Origin: Planobispora rosea
GTDB lineage: Bacteria; Actinomycetota; Actinomycetes; Streptosporangiales; Streptosporangiaceae
Reading direction: 5' to 3'
NCBI RefSeq assembly: GCF_014648175.1
Contig: NZ_BMQP01000035.1
Span: 21,664-85,663, forward strand
DNA: 64,000 nucleotides
Shown here: positions 41,919 to 50,506 of the stretch, piece after piece
Position numbering within the stretch: the first letter of the stretch is position 1
Layout: the number at the start of each line of letters is the position of its first letter
Notes under the pieces: generated by a model
Told to the model about the DNA's origin: nothing
Seen by the model: the letters and a program-made list of their open reading frames with translations, nothing else
Database searches by the model: none
Position numbers and translations under genes: made by a program

Positions 41919-42989
41919 TCACTGCTGCGCTTCCAGGCTCTCCACGTAGCGGCGCATGTCGTCCAGGTATCCCTCGACGGTCAGGGAGCGGGGGGCCGCC
42001 AGAGCGAGGACGAGGGCCCGCAGCTCCGAGTCCTCGACGTCCTTGCGCGCCATGGAGTGGGTGGCGTCGGGATAGCGCCGGACCTGGAGCTGACCGGGCC
42101 GGGTCAGGAGCCTGCGGTAGGTGTCCTCGGTCTCGTCGACGTCGACGTTGACGTCATGCCCGCCCAGCATCAGCAGGACCGGGGTCCGCATCTCGGCCAG
42201 GTCGTCGGAGGCGTCGGAGGTGTAGTTGGTCATGACGAACCGCCAGCGGTCGGGCGTCATGCCGTCCACGTCGCCGACGGCGGCCCGGTACCGCTCGAAG
42301 GTGGACCCCTTGCGCAGGTGCTCCAGCGTCTCGTCGCTGCGGGCCACCGCGGCCCTGGTCTCCTCCGGTGAGGCGCCGCGCTCCTTCAGCTCGGCCAGCA
42401 GGTTGTAGCGGCCCTGCCGGAGCCAGTTGATCGCCGGGGAGACGGCGATGACGAACTTCAGGCCGGGCGTGCGCGCGGCGACCTCGGGCAGCACCCAGCC
42501 GGCCTGGCTGGCGCCCCACAGCCCGATCCGCGCCGGGTCGACGTCCGGCAGCTTCTTCGCCCAGGCGATGGCGGCCATGGTCTCCTCCGCCCGGTCCTGC
42601 ATGCTCTGGTGCAGCCAGTTGCCCGGGGCGCCCGCCAGTCCCGGCTTGTTCCACGACAGCGAGGCGTAGCCCGCGCGTGCGAGCGCCTCCCAGGCCGGGC
42701 GGTAGAAGGTGTCGTGCGTGGCGTCGATCGGACCGTCCCCGTGGACGAAGACCACCAGCCCGTACGGCCCCCGCCCCCCGGTCGGCCAGGCGATCACCCC
42801 CTTCAGCGGCTGCGCGCCGCCGGTGATGGTCACCTGCTCCTCCCGGATGTCGTAGGTGTGCTGGTACACCACCCACCCTCCGCCGGCCAGGAGCAGCGTC
42901 ACGACGACCGTCAGGGAAAGCAGCAGCCGGCGCGCCCACCGGCGTCGTCCGGTGGTGGCGGAGGTGGATGTGGACGGTGCGGGACCCAT
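41919..42989 (-). CDS. Membrane-anchored alpha/beta hydrolase
   Basis: 356 residues. One N-terminal helix (LLLSLTVVVTLLLAGGGWVVY) anchors an extracytoplasmic alpha/beta-hydrolase. The nucleophile elbow is GLWGASQAGW, the acid Asp is in LMLGGHDVNVD and the His in YPDATHSMA. The oxyanion segment is VVFVHGDGPIDATHDTF. The catalytic part resembles dienelactone/BAAT-type esterases. ATG 42989 follows GGAGACGC; a TTG at 43007 is less likely. A long palindromic operator lies just upstream. Confidence 0.82.
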   Translation of the reverse strand: MGPAPSTSTSATTGRRRWARRLLLSLTVVVTLLLAGGGWVVYQHTYDIREEQVTITGGAQPLKGVIAWPTGGRGPYGLVVFVHGDGPIDATHDTFYRPAWEALARAGYASLSWNKPGLAGAPGNWLHQSMQDRAEETMAAIAWAKKLPDVDPARIGLWGASQAGWVLPEVAARTPGLKFVIAVSPAINWLRQGRYNLLAELKERGASPEETRAAVARSDETLEHLRKGSTFERYRAAVGDVDGMTPDRWRFVMTNYTSDASDDLAEMRTPVLLMLGGHDVNVDVDETEDTYRRLLTRPGQLQVRRYPDATHSMARKDVEDSELRALVLALAAPRSLTVEGYLDDMRRYVESLEAQQ

Positions 42990-43012
42990 TGCGTCTCCAT
43001 GGCTCAAGATAA

Positions 43013-43054
43013 AAACTATCGCTACATGAACGAACGTAGCACATTCGATAGTTT
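43013..43054. promoter_or_regulatory. Nested palindromic operator before the hydrolase gene
   Basis: AAACTATCG at 43013-43021 and CGATAGTTT at 43046-43054 form a perfect outer inverted repeat. Inside, GCTAC and GTAGC form a second one. The whole is AT-rich and centred about 45 bp upstream of the hydrolase ATG, consistent with a dimer- or tetramer-binding repressor such as a TetR-type protein. No such regulator is encoded beside it. Confidence 0.6.
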
Positions 43055-43160
43055 AAGAGGCGAGGAGATGCCAGGAAGGGGTGGGAGGGTGACCGGCGCG
43101 GCGCGGCGCGGCGCGGTGTGGCACGGCGGGAAGGGACGCCGGCGGCGGAGCGGCCGGCGG

Positions 43161-44216
43161 CTAGCCCAGGACGAGGTCGCGGACGACCTTCAGGGAGGGC
43201 TCGTCGTGGGGGCCCATGACCAGCAGGGTGCTCACCGGGCTCCTGCGCCACGGTTCCAGGCGCTCGCGGATGCGGCCGGGCGGGCCGACCAGGGAGATGC
43301 CGTCGGCCAGCTCGTCGGGGATCGCGGCGAACGCCTCGTCCTTGCGCCCGGCCAGGTAGAGCGCCTGGATCTCCTCGGCCGCCTCGGCGTAGCCCATCCT
43401 GCCGATGATGTCGGCGTGGAAGTTGCGGCTCTTGGCGCCCATGCCGCCGATGTAGAGGGTGAGCATCATCTTCACCCCGTCCAGGGCGGCCCGCACGTCG
43501 TCGGTGATCACGGTCATGACCATCGCCGCGATGTCGAAGTCCGGACCGGCCCCCGCCAGGGACGGTCCGTACATCTGCTCGATCTTCTCCGGGAACACGA
43601 AGAGCGGGAGCCAGCCGTCGGCGATCTCGGCGGCGAGGGCGACGTTCTTCGGTCCCTCGGCGCCCAGGTAGAGGGGGATCTCCGGGCGCAGGGGGTGGGT
43701 GATGAGCTTCAGCGGCTTGCCGAGACCGGTGACGCGGCCGCGCCCGGGGCCCGCCCCCGGGCCCTCCTCCGGACGCAGCGGGAGCGGGTAGTGCTCGCCG
43801 TCGCCGGTCACCGGCTCCTCGCGGCGCCACACCTTGCGCATGATCTCGACGTACTCGCGGGTGCGGGCCAGCGGCCTGCCGAACGGCATGCCGTACCAGC
43901 CCTCGACCACCTGCGGGCCGGACGCGCCGATGCCGAGCAGCAGCCGTCCGCCGGTCAGGTGGTCGAGCGTCATCGCGGTCATCGCGGTCGCGGCCGGGGT
44001 CCTGGCCGAGATCTGCGCCACCGAGGTGCCCAGCTTGATGCGCGAGGTGCGCGCGCCGTACCAGGCCAGAGGGGTGAAGGCGTCGCTGCCGTAGGCCTCC
44101 GCGGTCCAGACGGACCCGTATCCCAGGCGCTCGGCGGCCTGGACGAGTCCGGTGGCGTCGGCGGCGTGCCGCTGCCAGTAGCCGAGGTTCAGGCCGAGGT
44201 TCAGGTCGGTCGTCAT
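43161..44216 (-). CDS. LLM-class F420-dependent oxidoreductase
   Basis: 351 residues, TIM-barrel luciferase-like monooxygenase family of the coenzyme F420 type. Features: LGLNLGYWQRHAADATGLVQAAERLGYGSVWTAEAYGSDAF, IKLGTSVAQISARTPAATAMTAMTLDHLTGGRLLLGIGASGPQVVEGWYG and GAEGPKNVALAAEIADGWLPLF. It would transfer hydride from reduced F420 to an unknown substrate. A KstR-type box 32 bp upstream suggests a role in sterol or steroid breakdown. Confidence 0.88.
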   Translation of the reverse strand: MTTDLNLGLNLGYWQRHAADATGLVQAAERLGYGSVWTAEAYGSDAFTPLAWYGARTSRIKLGTSVAQISARTPAATAMTAMTLDHLTGGRLLLGIGASGPQVVEGWYGMPFGRPLARTREYVEIMRKVWRREEPVTGDGEHYPLPLRPEEGPGAGPGRGRVTGLGKPLKLITHPLRPEIPLYLGAEGPKNVALAAEIADGWLPLFVFPEKIEQMYGPSLAGAGPDFDIAAMVMTVITDDVRAALDGVKMMLTLYIGGMGAKSRNFHADIIGRMGYAEAAEEIQALYLAGRKDEAFAAIPDELADGISLVGPPGRIRERLEPWRRSPVSTLLVMGPHDEPSLKVVRDLVLG

Positions 44217-44248
44217 GTCGGGCCCTCCGTCCGGGTACGGCTCCGTAA

Positions 44249-44264
44249 TTAGAACACGTTCTAA
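44249..44264. promoter_or_regulatory. KstR-type operator
   Basis: TTAGAAC-AC-GTTCTAA is a 7-bp-arm inverted repeat that fits the KstR consensus T-N2-AAC-N2-GTT-N2-A exactly. It lies 32 bp upstream of the F420-dependent oxidoreductase and 47 bp upstream of the sulfatase start, so it could control either or both. Confidence 0.6.
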
Positions 44265-44311
44265 CTTGTCGGTCGAGAGCGGGACGGGAGGGGGGTGTCG
44301 GGGGAGGGCCT

Positions 44312-45817
44312 TTGGGGAAACGTGAACATGTGCTGAACGCCGCTCGCAAGGTGCTGTGCCTGATCCTGCTGTTCACGCTGGGGGCCTCGGGAGGGCTTCC
44401 GGTGCTGGCGCAGGTACGGGACCGGCCGAACATCGTGTTCATCCTCACCGACGACCTGGGCACCGGCGATCTGGAGAGATTCCCGAACATCTGGAACGAG
44501 TTCGTCTCCGCGGGGACCGGCTTCGAGCGGTTCTTCGTCCCCAACTCCTGGTGCTGCCCGTCGCGTTCCTCCATCCTGCGCTCGCAGTACGTCCACAGCC
44601 ACGGCGTGCTGACCAACACCGCGCCGGAAGGGGGGTTCACCCGGTTCCACGACTCGCGACTGGAACGTTCCACCGTGGGCGTGTGGATGCAGCAGGCGGG
44701 ATACCGCACCGCGCTGATGGGCAAGTACCTCAACCACTACCCGGGCCAGGCCGCCCAGGCCGCCCACGTGCCGCCCGGATGGGACGAGTGGCACGTACCG
44801 GTGCGCCGCCTCTACGAGGAGTACGACTACACGCTCAACGAGAACGGCGTGCTGAAGGAGTACGGCTCCGCGCCGGAGGACTACCTGACCGACGTGCTGA
44901 GCGCGAAGGCGAACGCGTTCGTCTCCCGGGACGACGAGCCGTTCTTCCTCTACCTCGCCCCGGTCGCCCCGCACCTGCCCGCCAACCACGCCCCCCGGCA
45001 CCACGACGCCTTCGCCGGCGTCACCGCCCCCCGGGCCCCCTCCTTCGACCAGGAGGACCTGTCCGCCGAGCCCGCGTGGCTCAGGTCGCAGGAGAGGCTG
45101 ACCGCGAGGGACCAGATGAAGATCGACAGCATGTACCGCGACCGGCTGCGGGCCATGCTCGGCGTGGACGACATGGTGGGCGCCCTGGTGGAGACGTTGC
45201 GCGCGGCGGGGAAGCTGGAGGACACCTACCTGTTCTTCGGCTCCGACAACGGGTTCCACCTGGGTGAGCACCGGCTCCGCCAGGGCAAGACGACTCCGTT
45301 CGACGAGGCGATCCGGGTGCCGATGTTCGTCCGGGGGCCCGGGATCGAGCAGGGGGGCGTCATCGAGGAGATCGCCTCGACCGTGGACCTCGCCCCGACC
45401 TTCGCCCACCTCGCCGGGGCCCCGCTGCCCGACTTCGTGGAGGGCCGTTCCCTGCTGCCCCTCCTGCGCGGCTGGATCCCCGACCGCTGGCGGCAGAACG
45501 TGCTGGTGGAGTTCAACCGCCCGGTGAACGAGGCGTCGGCCCGCCAGACCCCCGTCCCCGCCTACCGGGCGATGCGCACCGCCCGGCACACCTTCGTCCG
45601 CTACGAGACCGGCGAGTACCAGCTCTACGACCTCGTCGGCGATCCCTACCAGCTCCGCAACCTCGCGGGGCTCGTCTCACCGGCGGTGATCGCCGAGTTC
45701 GACCGCCGGCTCGACGCGCTGGCCGCCTGCTCCGGAGCCGGCTGCCGGGAGGCGGACACCCTGTCCTCCCCGGACTTCGCCGTCCCGCCGCCCGGCTGGA
45801 GCATGACCGTGGGCTGA
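44312..45817 (+). CDS. Secreted sulfatase
   Basis: 501 residues. A signal peptide (KVLCLILLFTLGASGGLPVLA) precedes the sulfatase domain: NIVFILTDDLG with metal Asp47/48, and the formylglycine motif C81-C-P-S-R85 in NSWCCPSRSSILRSQY. GKYLNHYPG, FFLYLAPVAPHLPANH and FGSDNGFHLGEHRLRQGKTTPFDEAIRVPM hold further metal and substrate residues. It hydrolyses a sulfate ester outside the membrane. The start may be TTG 44312 or GTG 44330; GGGGAGGG fits TTG better. Confidence 0.9.
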   Translation: MGKREHVLNAARKVLCLILLFTLGASGGLPVLAQVRDRPNIVFILTDDLGTGDLERFPNIWNEFVSAGTGFERFFVPNSWCCPSRSSILRSQYVHSHGVLTNTAPEGGFTRFHDSRLERSTVGVWMQQAGYRTALMGKYLNHYPGQAAQAAHVPPGWDEWHVPVRRLYEEYDYTLNENGVLKEYGSAPEDYLTDVLSAKANAFVSRDDEPFFLYLAPVAPHLPANHAPRHHDAFAGVTAPRAPSFDQEDLSAEPAWLRSQERLTARDQMKIDSMYRDRLRAMLGVDDMVGALVETLRAAGKLEDTYLFFGSDNGFHLGEHRLRQGKTTPFDEAIRVPMFVRGPGIEQGGVIEEIASTVDLAPTFAHLAGAPLPDFVEGRSLLPLLRGWIPDRWRQNVLVEFNRPVNEASARQTPVPAYRAMRTARHTFVRYETGEYQLYDLVGDPYQLRNLAGLVSPAVIAEFDRRLDALAACSGAGCREADTLSSPDFAVPPPGWSMTVG

Positions 45818-45858
45818 CCATGGGCTGACCGTGGGCCGGGCGGCGGCCGGACCGTACT

Positions 45859-45871
45859 GTGGTCGCACCAC
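45859..45871. promoter_or_regulatory. Candidate LldR/LutR-type operator
   Basis: GTGGT-CGC-ACCAC is a perfect inverted repeat containing TGGT-N3-ACCA, the core bound by FadR-subfamily GntR regulators of lactate genes. It ends 17 bp before lutA. Confidence 0.5.
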
Positions 45872-45888
45872 CGGACGGAAGGAGCGCC

Positions 45889-46692
45889 GTGCGCGTCGCC
45901 CTGTTCATCACGTGTGTCAACGACACGCTGTTCCCCGGCACCGGGCGGGCGGTCGTGACGCTGCTGCGCCGCCTCGGATGCGAGGTCGCCTTCCCCGAGG
46001 CGCAGACCTGCTGCGGCCAGATGCACCTCAACACCGGGTACCCACAGGAGGCGACCCGGCTGGCCCGGCACTTCACGGACGTCTTCGCCGGTTACGACGC
46101 GGTCGTCACCCCCTCCGGGTCCTGCGCCGCCATGGTCCGCGAGCAGTACCCCCGGCTGGCCCGCGCCGCGCCGGGGCCCTCCTTCGCCGACGCGGTGGCG
46201 GAGACGGCGCCCAAGGTCCACGACCTGCCGGAGTTCCTGGTCGACGTCCTCGGGGTGACCGACGTCGGCGCCTCCTTCCCGCACCGGGTGGCCTACCACC
46301 CGACCTGCCACTCCCTGCGCGGGCTCCGCCTCGGCGACCGCCCCGCCCGGCTGCTGGGCGGCGTCAGGGGCCTGGAACTGGTCCCGCTCCCCGGCGCGGA
46401 GGAGTGCTGCGGCTTCGGCGGCACCTTCGCCGTCAAGAACCCGGCCGTCTCCGCCGCCATGTGCGCCGACAAGGTGCACAACGTCATGGCCACCGGCGCG
46501 GAGGTGCTCTGCGCCGCCGACAACTCCTGCCTGATGCACATCGGCGGGACCCTGCGCCGCCAGCGCGCCGGGGTACGGGTCATGCACCTGGCCGAGATCC
46601 TCGCCGCCACCGAGGACGACCCCGGGACGGGCAGGGGAGCGAAGGCGGGGACGGGCTCGGGGACAGGCGCGGGGACGGGAGCCGCCCGGTGA
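45889..46692 (+). CDS. lutA: Lactate utilisation protein LutA
   Basis: 267 residues. Two cysteine-rich CCG domains bind Fe-S: TCCGQMHLNTGYP near residue 41 and ECCGFGGTFAVKNP near 172. LutA works with LutB and LutC to oxidise L-lactate to pyruvate. GTG 45889 has AAGGAG upstream. A Gly/Thr-rich tail (GTGRGAKAGTGSGTGAGTGA) is not part of the family and looks like local repeat expansion. GTGA overlap with lutB. Confidence 0.92.
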   Translation: MRVALFITCVNDTLFPGTGRAVVTLLRRLGCEVAFPEAQTCCGQMHLNTGYPQEATRLARHFTDVFAGYDAVVTPSGSCAAMVREQYPRLARAAPGPSFADAVAETAPKVHDLPEFLVDVLGVTDVGASFPHRVAYHPTCHSLRGLRLGDRPARLLGGVRGLELVPLPGAEECCGFGGTFAVKNPAVSAAMCADKVHNVMATGAEVLCAADNSCLMHIGGTLRRQRAGVRVMHLAEILAATEDDPGTGRGAKAGTGSGTGAGTGAAR

Positions 46693-48134
46693 GCGGGGTC
46701 TTCCTCGGCATGCCCGCCTTCCCGGAGAACGCCGCGGCGGCCGTACAGGACTCCCAGCTCCGGTTCAACCTGCGCAGGGCCACGCGCACCATCCGCGGCA
46801 AGCGGGCCGCGGTGGCCGGCGAGCTGCCCGACTGGGCCGCGCTCCGGGACGCGGGAAAGCAGATCAAGGACCACACCCTGCGCAACCTGGACCGCTACCT
46901 CCTCCAGCTGGAGGAGGCCGTCACGCGGGCCGGAGGCCGCGTCCACTGGGCCGCCGACGCGGCCGAGGCCAACCGGATCGTCGCCGGGCTGGTGGAGGCC
47001 ACCGGCGAGACCAGCGTGGTCAAGGTCAAGTCGATGGCCACCCAGGAGATCGGCCTCAACGAGGCCCTCGCCGAGCGGGGGATCACCGCCTACGAGACCG
47101 ATCTCGCCGAGCTGATCGTGCAGCTCGGCGACGACTGGCCCTCGCACATCCTCGTGCCCGCGATCCACCGCAACCGCTCCGAGATCCGCGAGATCTTCCG
47201 GGAGAGGATGGGGGAGTGGGGACGGCCCGCGCCCGAGGGGCTGACCGACGACCCCCGTGCCCTGGCCGAGGCCGCCCGGCTCCACCTGCGGGAACGCTTC
47301 CTCGCCAGCGAAGTCGCGATCTCCGGCGCCAACTTCATGATCGCTGAGACCGGGACGCTGGTGGTCCTGGAGTCCGAGGGCAACGGCCGGATGTGCCTGA
47401 CCCTGCCGCGGACGCTCATCAGCGTGGTCGGCATCGAGAAGCTGCTGCCGACCTGGCGCGACCTGGAGGTCTTCCTCCAGCTCCTGCCGCGCTCGTCCAC
47501 CGGCGAGCGGATGAACCCCTACACCTCCACCTGGACCGGGGCGGCCGAGGGCCAGGAGTTCCACCTCGTCCTCCTGGACAACGGCCGCACCGCCGTCCTC
47601 GCCGACGAGGTCGGCCGCCAGGCGCTGCGCTGCATCCGCTGCTCGGCCTGCCTGAACGTCTGCCCGGTCTACGAGCGCGCGGGCGGCCACGCCTACGGTT
47701 CGGTCTATCCCGGCCCCATCGGCGCCATCCTCACCCCGCAGCTGCGCCGCTCCGGGACCGTCGCCTCACGCGACCGCCTGCCCCCGTCCGCCACCCGGGA
47801 TCTGGACGCCTCGCTGCCCTACGCGTCCTCCCTCTGCGGCGCCTGCTTCGAGGTCTGCCCGGTCGCCATCGACATCCCCGAGGTCCTCGTCCACCTGCGC
47901 GCCCAGGCCCCGCACCCGCGCGCCGAGCGGCTGGGCATGCGGGCCGCCGGGTGGGTGTTCGACCGCCCGGTACGGCTGGCGCGCGCCCAGCGCCTCGGCG
48001 GACGGCTGCGCCGGTTCCTGCCCCGGCGCCTGCCCGGCCCGCTGTCCGCCTGGACGGACACACGCGACATCCCCGATATCCCCGCGGAGTCCTTCCGTGA
48101 CTGGTGGGGCCGGACCGGAGGAGGCACCCGGTGA
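46689..48134 (+). CDS. lutB: Lactate utilisation iron-sulfur protein LutB
   Basis: 481 residues. The LUD domain (1-300) includes VVKVKSMATQEIGLNEAL and GANFMIAETGTLVVLESEGN. The ferredoxin region has CIRCSACLNVCPVY (about 315) and SLCGACFEVCPVAIDIPE (about 382), eight cysteines for two 4Fe-4S clusters. The C-terminus is the usual DUF3390-like tail (ESFRDWW). Start GTG 46689 overlaps the lutA stop; the stop overlaps the lutC start. Confidence 0.94.
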   Translation: MSGVFLGMPAFPENAAAAVQDSQLRFNLRRATRTIRGKRAAVAGELPDWAALRDAGKQIKDHTLRNLDRYLLQLEEAVTRAGGRVHWAADAAEANRIVAGLVEATGETSVVKVKSMATQEIGLNEALAERGITAYETDLAELIVQLGDDWPSHILVPAIHRNRSEIREIFRERMGEWGRPAPEGLTDDPRALAEAARLHLRERFLASEVAISGANFMIAETGTLVVLESEGNGRMCLTLPRTLISVVGIEKLLPTWRDLEVFLQLLPRSSTGERMNPYTSTWTGAAEGQEFHLVLLDNGRTAVLADEVGRQALRCIRCSACLNVCPVYERAGGHAYGSVYPGPIGAILTPQLRRSGTVASRDRLPPSATRDLDASLPYASSLCGACFEVCPVAIDIPEVLVHLRAQAPHPRAERLGMRAAGWVFDRPVRLARAQRLGGRLRRFLPRRLPGPLSAWTDTRDIPDIPAESFRDWWGRTGGGTR

Positions 48135-48874
48135 CGCGTTCGCAGGGCTCCCGAGTACCGCAGGGTTCCCAGACGTCGCAGAGCTCCCAGGAGGTGCAGG
48201 ACTCACAGAACTCACAGGACTCACAGAACTCACAGGGCTCGCGTGACCGCATCCTGGCCAGGATCCGCGCGGCGGTCGCCGGAGCACCGGAGGTCCCGGT
48301 CACCCGCTCCTACCGGCACCGCGTCCCGCCACCGGCCGGTGGGACGCCCGGGGAGGCGGTCGAGCTGTTCGCCGAGCGGGTGGCCGACTACCGGGCCGTC
48401 GTGCACGTGGTGGAGTCCGCGCGGGCGGCCGAGGTGATCTCCGGGGCCCTCGCACGCCGCGGAGCCCGCCGCGTCGTCGTGCCCGGCGGCCTGCCGGAGG
48501 AGTGGGCGCGGGCCGTGGGGGCGCATCCGGGCGGTGAGGCCGTACCGGACGACCCGCCCCTGTCGGCGGCGGAACTGGACGCCCTCGACGGCGTCGTCAC
48601 CGGATGCGCCGCGGGCATCGCCGAGACCGGCACGATCGTCCTGGACGCGGGCCCCGGCCAGGGGCGCAGGGCGCTGACGCTGGTGCCCGACTACCACCTC
48701 TGCCTGGTGCGGGCCGGGCAGATCGTGCCGGGCGTTCCCGAGGCGATCGCCGCGCTCGACCCGCTCAGGCCGCTGACCTGGATCAGCGGCCCGTCGGCGA
48801 CCAGCGACATCGAGCTCGACCGGGTCGAGGGCGTGCACGGTCCCCGCACGCTGGAGGTCGTCATCCTGCGCTGA
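48131..48874 (+). CDS. lutC: Lactate utilisation protein LutC
   Basis: 247 residues with a LUD domain: LDGVVTGCAAGIAETGTIVLDAGPGQGRRALTLVPDYHLCLV and WISGPSATSDIELDRVEGVHGPRTLEVVIL are diagnostic. Before it, residues 4-36 are Gln/Ser-rich (SQNSQDSQNSQ), encoded partly by an 18-bp tandem repeat at about 48199-48234; orthologues normally start directly at RDRILARIR. GTG 48131 overlaps the lutB stop. Confidence 0.92.
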   Translation: MTRSQGSRVPQGSQTSQSSQEVQDSQNSQDSQNSQGSRDRILARIRAAVAGAPEVPVTRSYRHRVPPPAGGTPGEAVELFAERVADYRAVVHVVESARAAEVISGALARRGARRVVVPGGLPEEWARAVGAHPGGEAVPDDPPLSAAELDALDGVVTGCAAGIAETGTIVLDAGPGQGRRALTLVPDYHLCLVRAGQIVPGVPEAIAALDPLRPLTWISGPSATSDIELDRVEGVHGPRTLEVVILR

Positions 48875-48949
48875 CCGGATCCCGCGCTGACCGGGCCGTG
48901 CGATGCCCGTGCGGCGGCCGGACGCCGGACCGGCCGCGAGACGGCGGCG

Positions 48950-48986
48950 GGCGGGGTACGGCCCGCGGACGGGGCCGTACCCCGCC
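48950..48986. terminator. Hairpin between convergent lutC and the baeRF-like gene
   Basis: A perfect 15-bp stem, GGCGGGGTACGGCCC at 48950-48964 with complement at 48972-48986, seven-base loop. It can act on either strand. Confidence 0.7.
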
Positions 48987-49016
48987 CGGAAGGCCGGGTG
49001 GGCGGGGCCGTACCCG

Positions 49017-50090
49017 TCAGAAGCGCAGCAGAGCCGCGACCTCGTCAGGCGCCTCAAGCCTGGGCACGAAGACCAGATGGGCGTTGGTCATGGCGACCGC
49101 CCTGGCCAGCGCGGCGTCCGCGCGCTCCTCCACGGGCTCGCTCACGCCCCACTCGCGCAGTTCCTCCCGGTCCGTGGCCAGCTGGCCGCCTTCCGGGCCG
49201 ATCCACACCATGCCGTCGGCGTCCGAGTGGTCGACCATGAGCAGGGTGTCCACCCGCCCTTCCCGGAAGGCCTTGGTGACGGCCGGCAGGCCCTCGGCCG
49301 CCAGTCCCTTGGAGAGGGCCTCTCCGTAACGCTCCATCAGCGCGTCCTGCCGCCGGTCGAGCCAGCCGTCGATGGCCGCCTCCACCTCCTTGTGGAACGG
49401 GAAGAGATCGGTTCCGGCGGCCCTGCTCCCCTTGTCGACCACGACGAGGCGGTCCAGCGCCTCCTGGCCCAGGTTCTGCTGGAGCAACGGCCTGGACTGC
49501 GGATCACCGGCGACGATGACCAGCTCGGCGTGCATGCGGCGGACCTCCTCGTCCACCGCCTCGGCCACGGCCCTGGCGTTGCGTGCCCAGGCCTCCTCCA
49601 CGCTGTTCTCGTAGCGGCGCTGGGACCATCCGCCCTGCGCGGTCTTCTGCAGCGGCCAGTCCTCCTCCTGGATCGTCGTACGGCGGGGCGAACCCTCCCC
49701 GACCACGATCACGTCCGCGCCCGTGTGGTCAATGATCACCTGCACGTGCGGGACGTTCTCGCCCCGCTGGGCCAGCAGCGGCATGACGTGCGGGAGCGGG
49801 GACCAGCGCGCGGTCTCCCTGCGGGGCTTGTCGGGCAGCGCCTCGGTGTAGAGGACCTCGCCGCCGCAGGCGAAGGCCGCCCGTCCCGGAGCCGCCAGGT
49901 TCACGTCGGTGAACACGGCCTCCAGCGCGTCCAGGGTCGCCTGGTCCGCGCCCTCCAGCCGCTCGGCCATCGCCTTGGAACGCAGCTCGAGCCGCTGCTC
50001 GCCCTGCGGGACGGCGCGGCCGGTGTCGAGGTACACCGACGCGAACGGCCCCGTCCGCTCGTACAAGGACTGGAGCATGTCCAGTTTCAT
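49017..50090 (-). CDS. Rv2629/baeRF-like protein (eRF1-type fold)
   Basis: 357 residues resembling the bacterial/archaeal eRF1-like (baeRF) family that includes mycobacterial Rv2629. The order is FASVYLDTGRAVPQGEQRLELRSKAM, LPHVMPLLAQRGENVPHVQVIIDHTGADVIVV, AELVIVAGDPQSRPLLQQNL, and the C-terminal VDTLLMVDHSDADGMVWIGPEGG. Members are proposed to act on ribosomes or RNA and to be stress-induced. It overlaps the DUF2795 gene by four bases (ATGA), so the two are coexpressed. Confidence 0.65.
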   Translation of the reverse strand: MKLDMLQSLYERTGPFASVYLDTGRAVPQGEQRLELRSKAMAERLEGADQATLDALEAVFTDVNLAAPGRAAFACGGEVLYTEALPDKPRRETARWSPLPHVMPLLAQRGENVPHVQVIIDHTGADVIVVGEGSPRRTTIQEEDWPLQKTAQGGWSQRRYENSVEEAWARNARAVAEAVDEEVRRMHAELVIVAGDPQSRPLLQQNLGQEALDRLVVVDKGSRAAGTDLFPFHKEVEAAIDGWLDRRQDALMERYGEALSKGLAAEGLPAVTKAFREGRVDTLLMVDHSDADGMVWIGPEGGQLATDREELREWGVSEPVEERADAALARAVAMTNAHLVFVPRLEAPDEVAALLRF

Positions 50091-50506
50091 CCTTGGTCCC
50101 TCTCCTCCGTGCCGTACCCCAGCGCCTGCGACACCTCGGCCATGTTCACGTAGGTCGCGTTCGGCAACGACCGGAGCTCATCGATGATCGGGTCCGGCGC
50201 GCCCTGCATCTCGGCACGGGACAGCAGGGCGTCGCGGTCGGCGGGGAAGACGTCCATGCCGCTGATCCACTTCGCCAGGTCGCTGCGGCGGTCGGCCCCC
50301 TCCGGGGTGAGGCCGCGCGGCACGCCCGGCTGGCGGTCCGGCGGGCGGTTCGCCGGCGCGGTGCCCTCCTCGCCCGGGGCGAGCGTGGGTTCGGGCTGCT
50401 TCCACTCCTGGGCGTGCGTGGTGCCCCCGCCCCGGGTCATCCCCTCGGTCTCGTGCTGCTGCTGGTCATCCAGGCGCGGGCCATGCTTGGCGCTTCCGCG
50501 TTCCAT
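50087..50506 (-). CDS. DUF2795 domain protein
   Basis: 139 residues. The first 75 are polar and disordered (Gln/Gly/Pro-rich); the last 60 form the DUF2795 helical domain: DLAKWISGMDVFPADRDALLSR and LRSLPNATYVNMAEVSQALGYG. CTAGGAGGA precedes a double ATG (50509/50506); the second gives the better spacing. Function unknown; often linked to stress genes in actinobacteria. Confidence 0.75.
   Translation of the reverse strand: MERGSAKHGPRLDDQQQHETEGMTRGGGTTHAQEWKQPEPTLAPGEEGTAPANRPPDRQPGVPRGLTPEGADRRSDLAKWISGMDVFPADRDALLSRAEMQGAPDPIIDELRSLPNATYVNMAEVSQALGYGTEERDQG

Noticed and set aside
43075..43130. GCGGC-type repeat as terminator of the oxidoreductase gene
   Set aside because: The run is a direct, not inverted, repeat and forms no clear stem.
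42154..44733. An 859-residue minus-strand open frame spanning the hydrolase, oxidoreductase and sulfatase region
   Set aside because: It crosses two promoters and consists of alternate-frame translation of recognised genes.
45831..46688. A long N-terminal extension of LutB
   Set aside because: It is an alternate frame of lutA. LutB starts at GTG 46689 in a GTGA junction.
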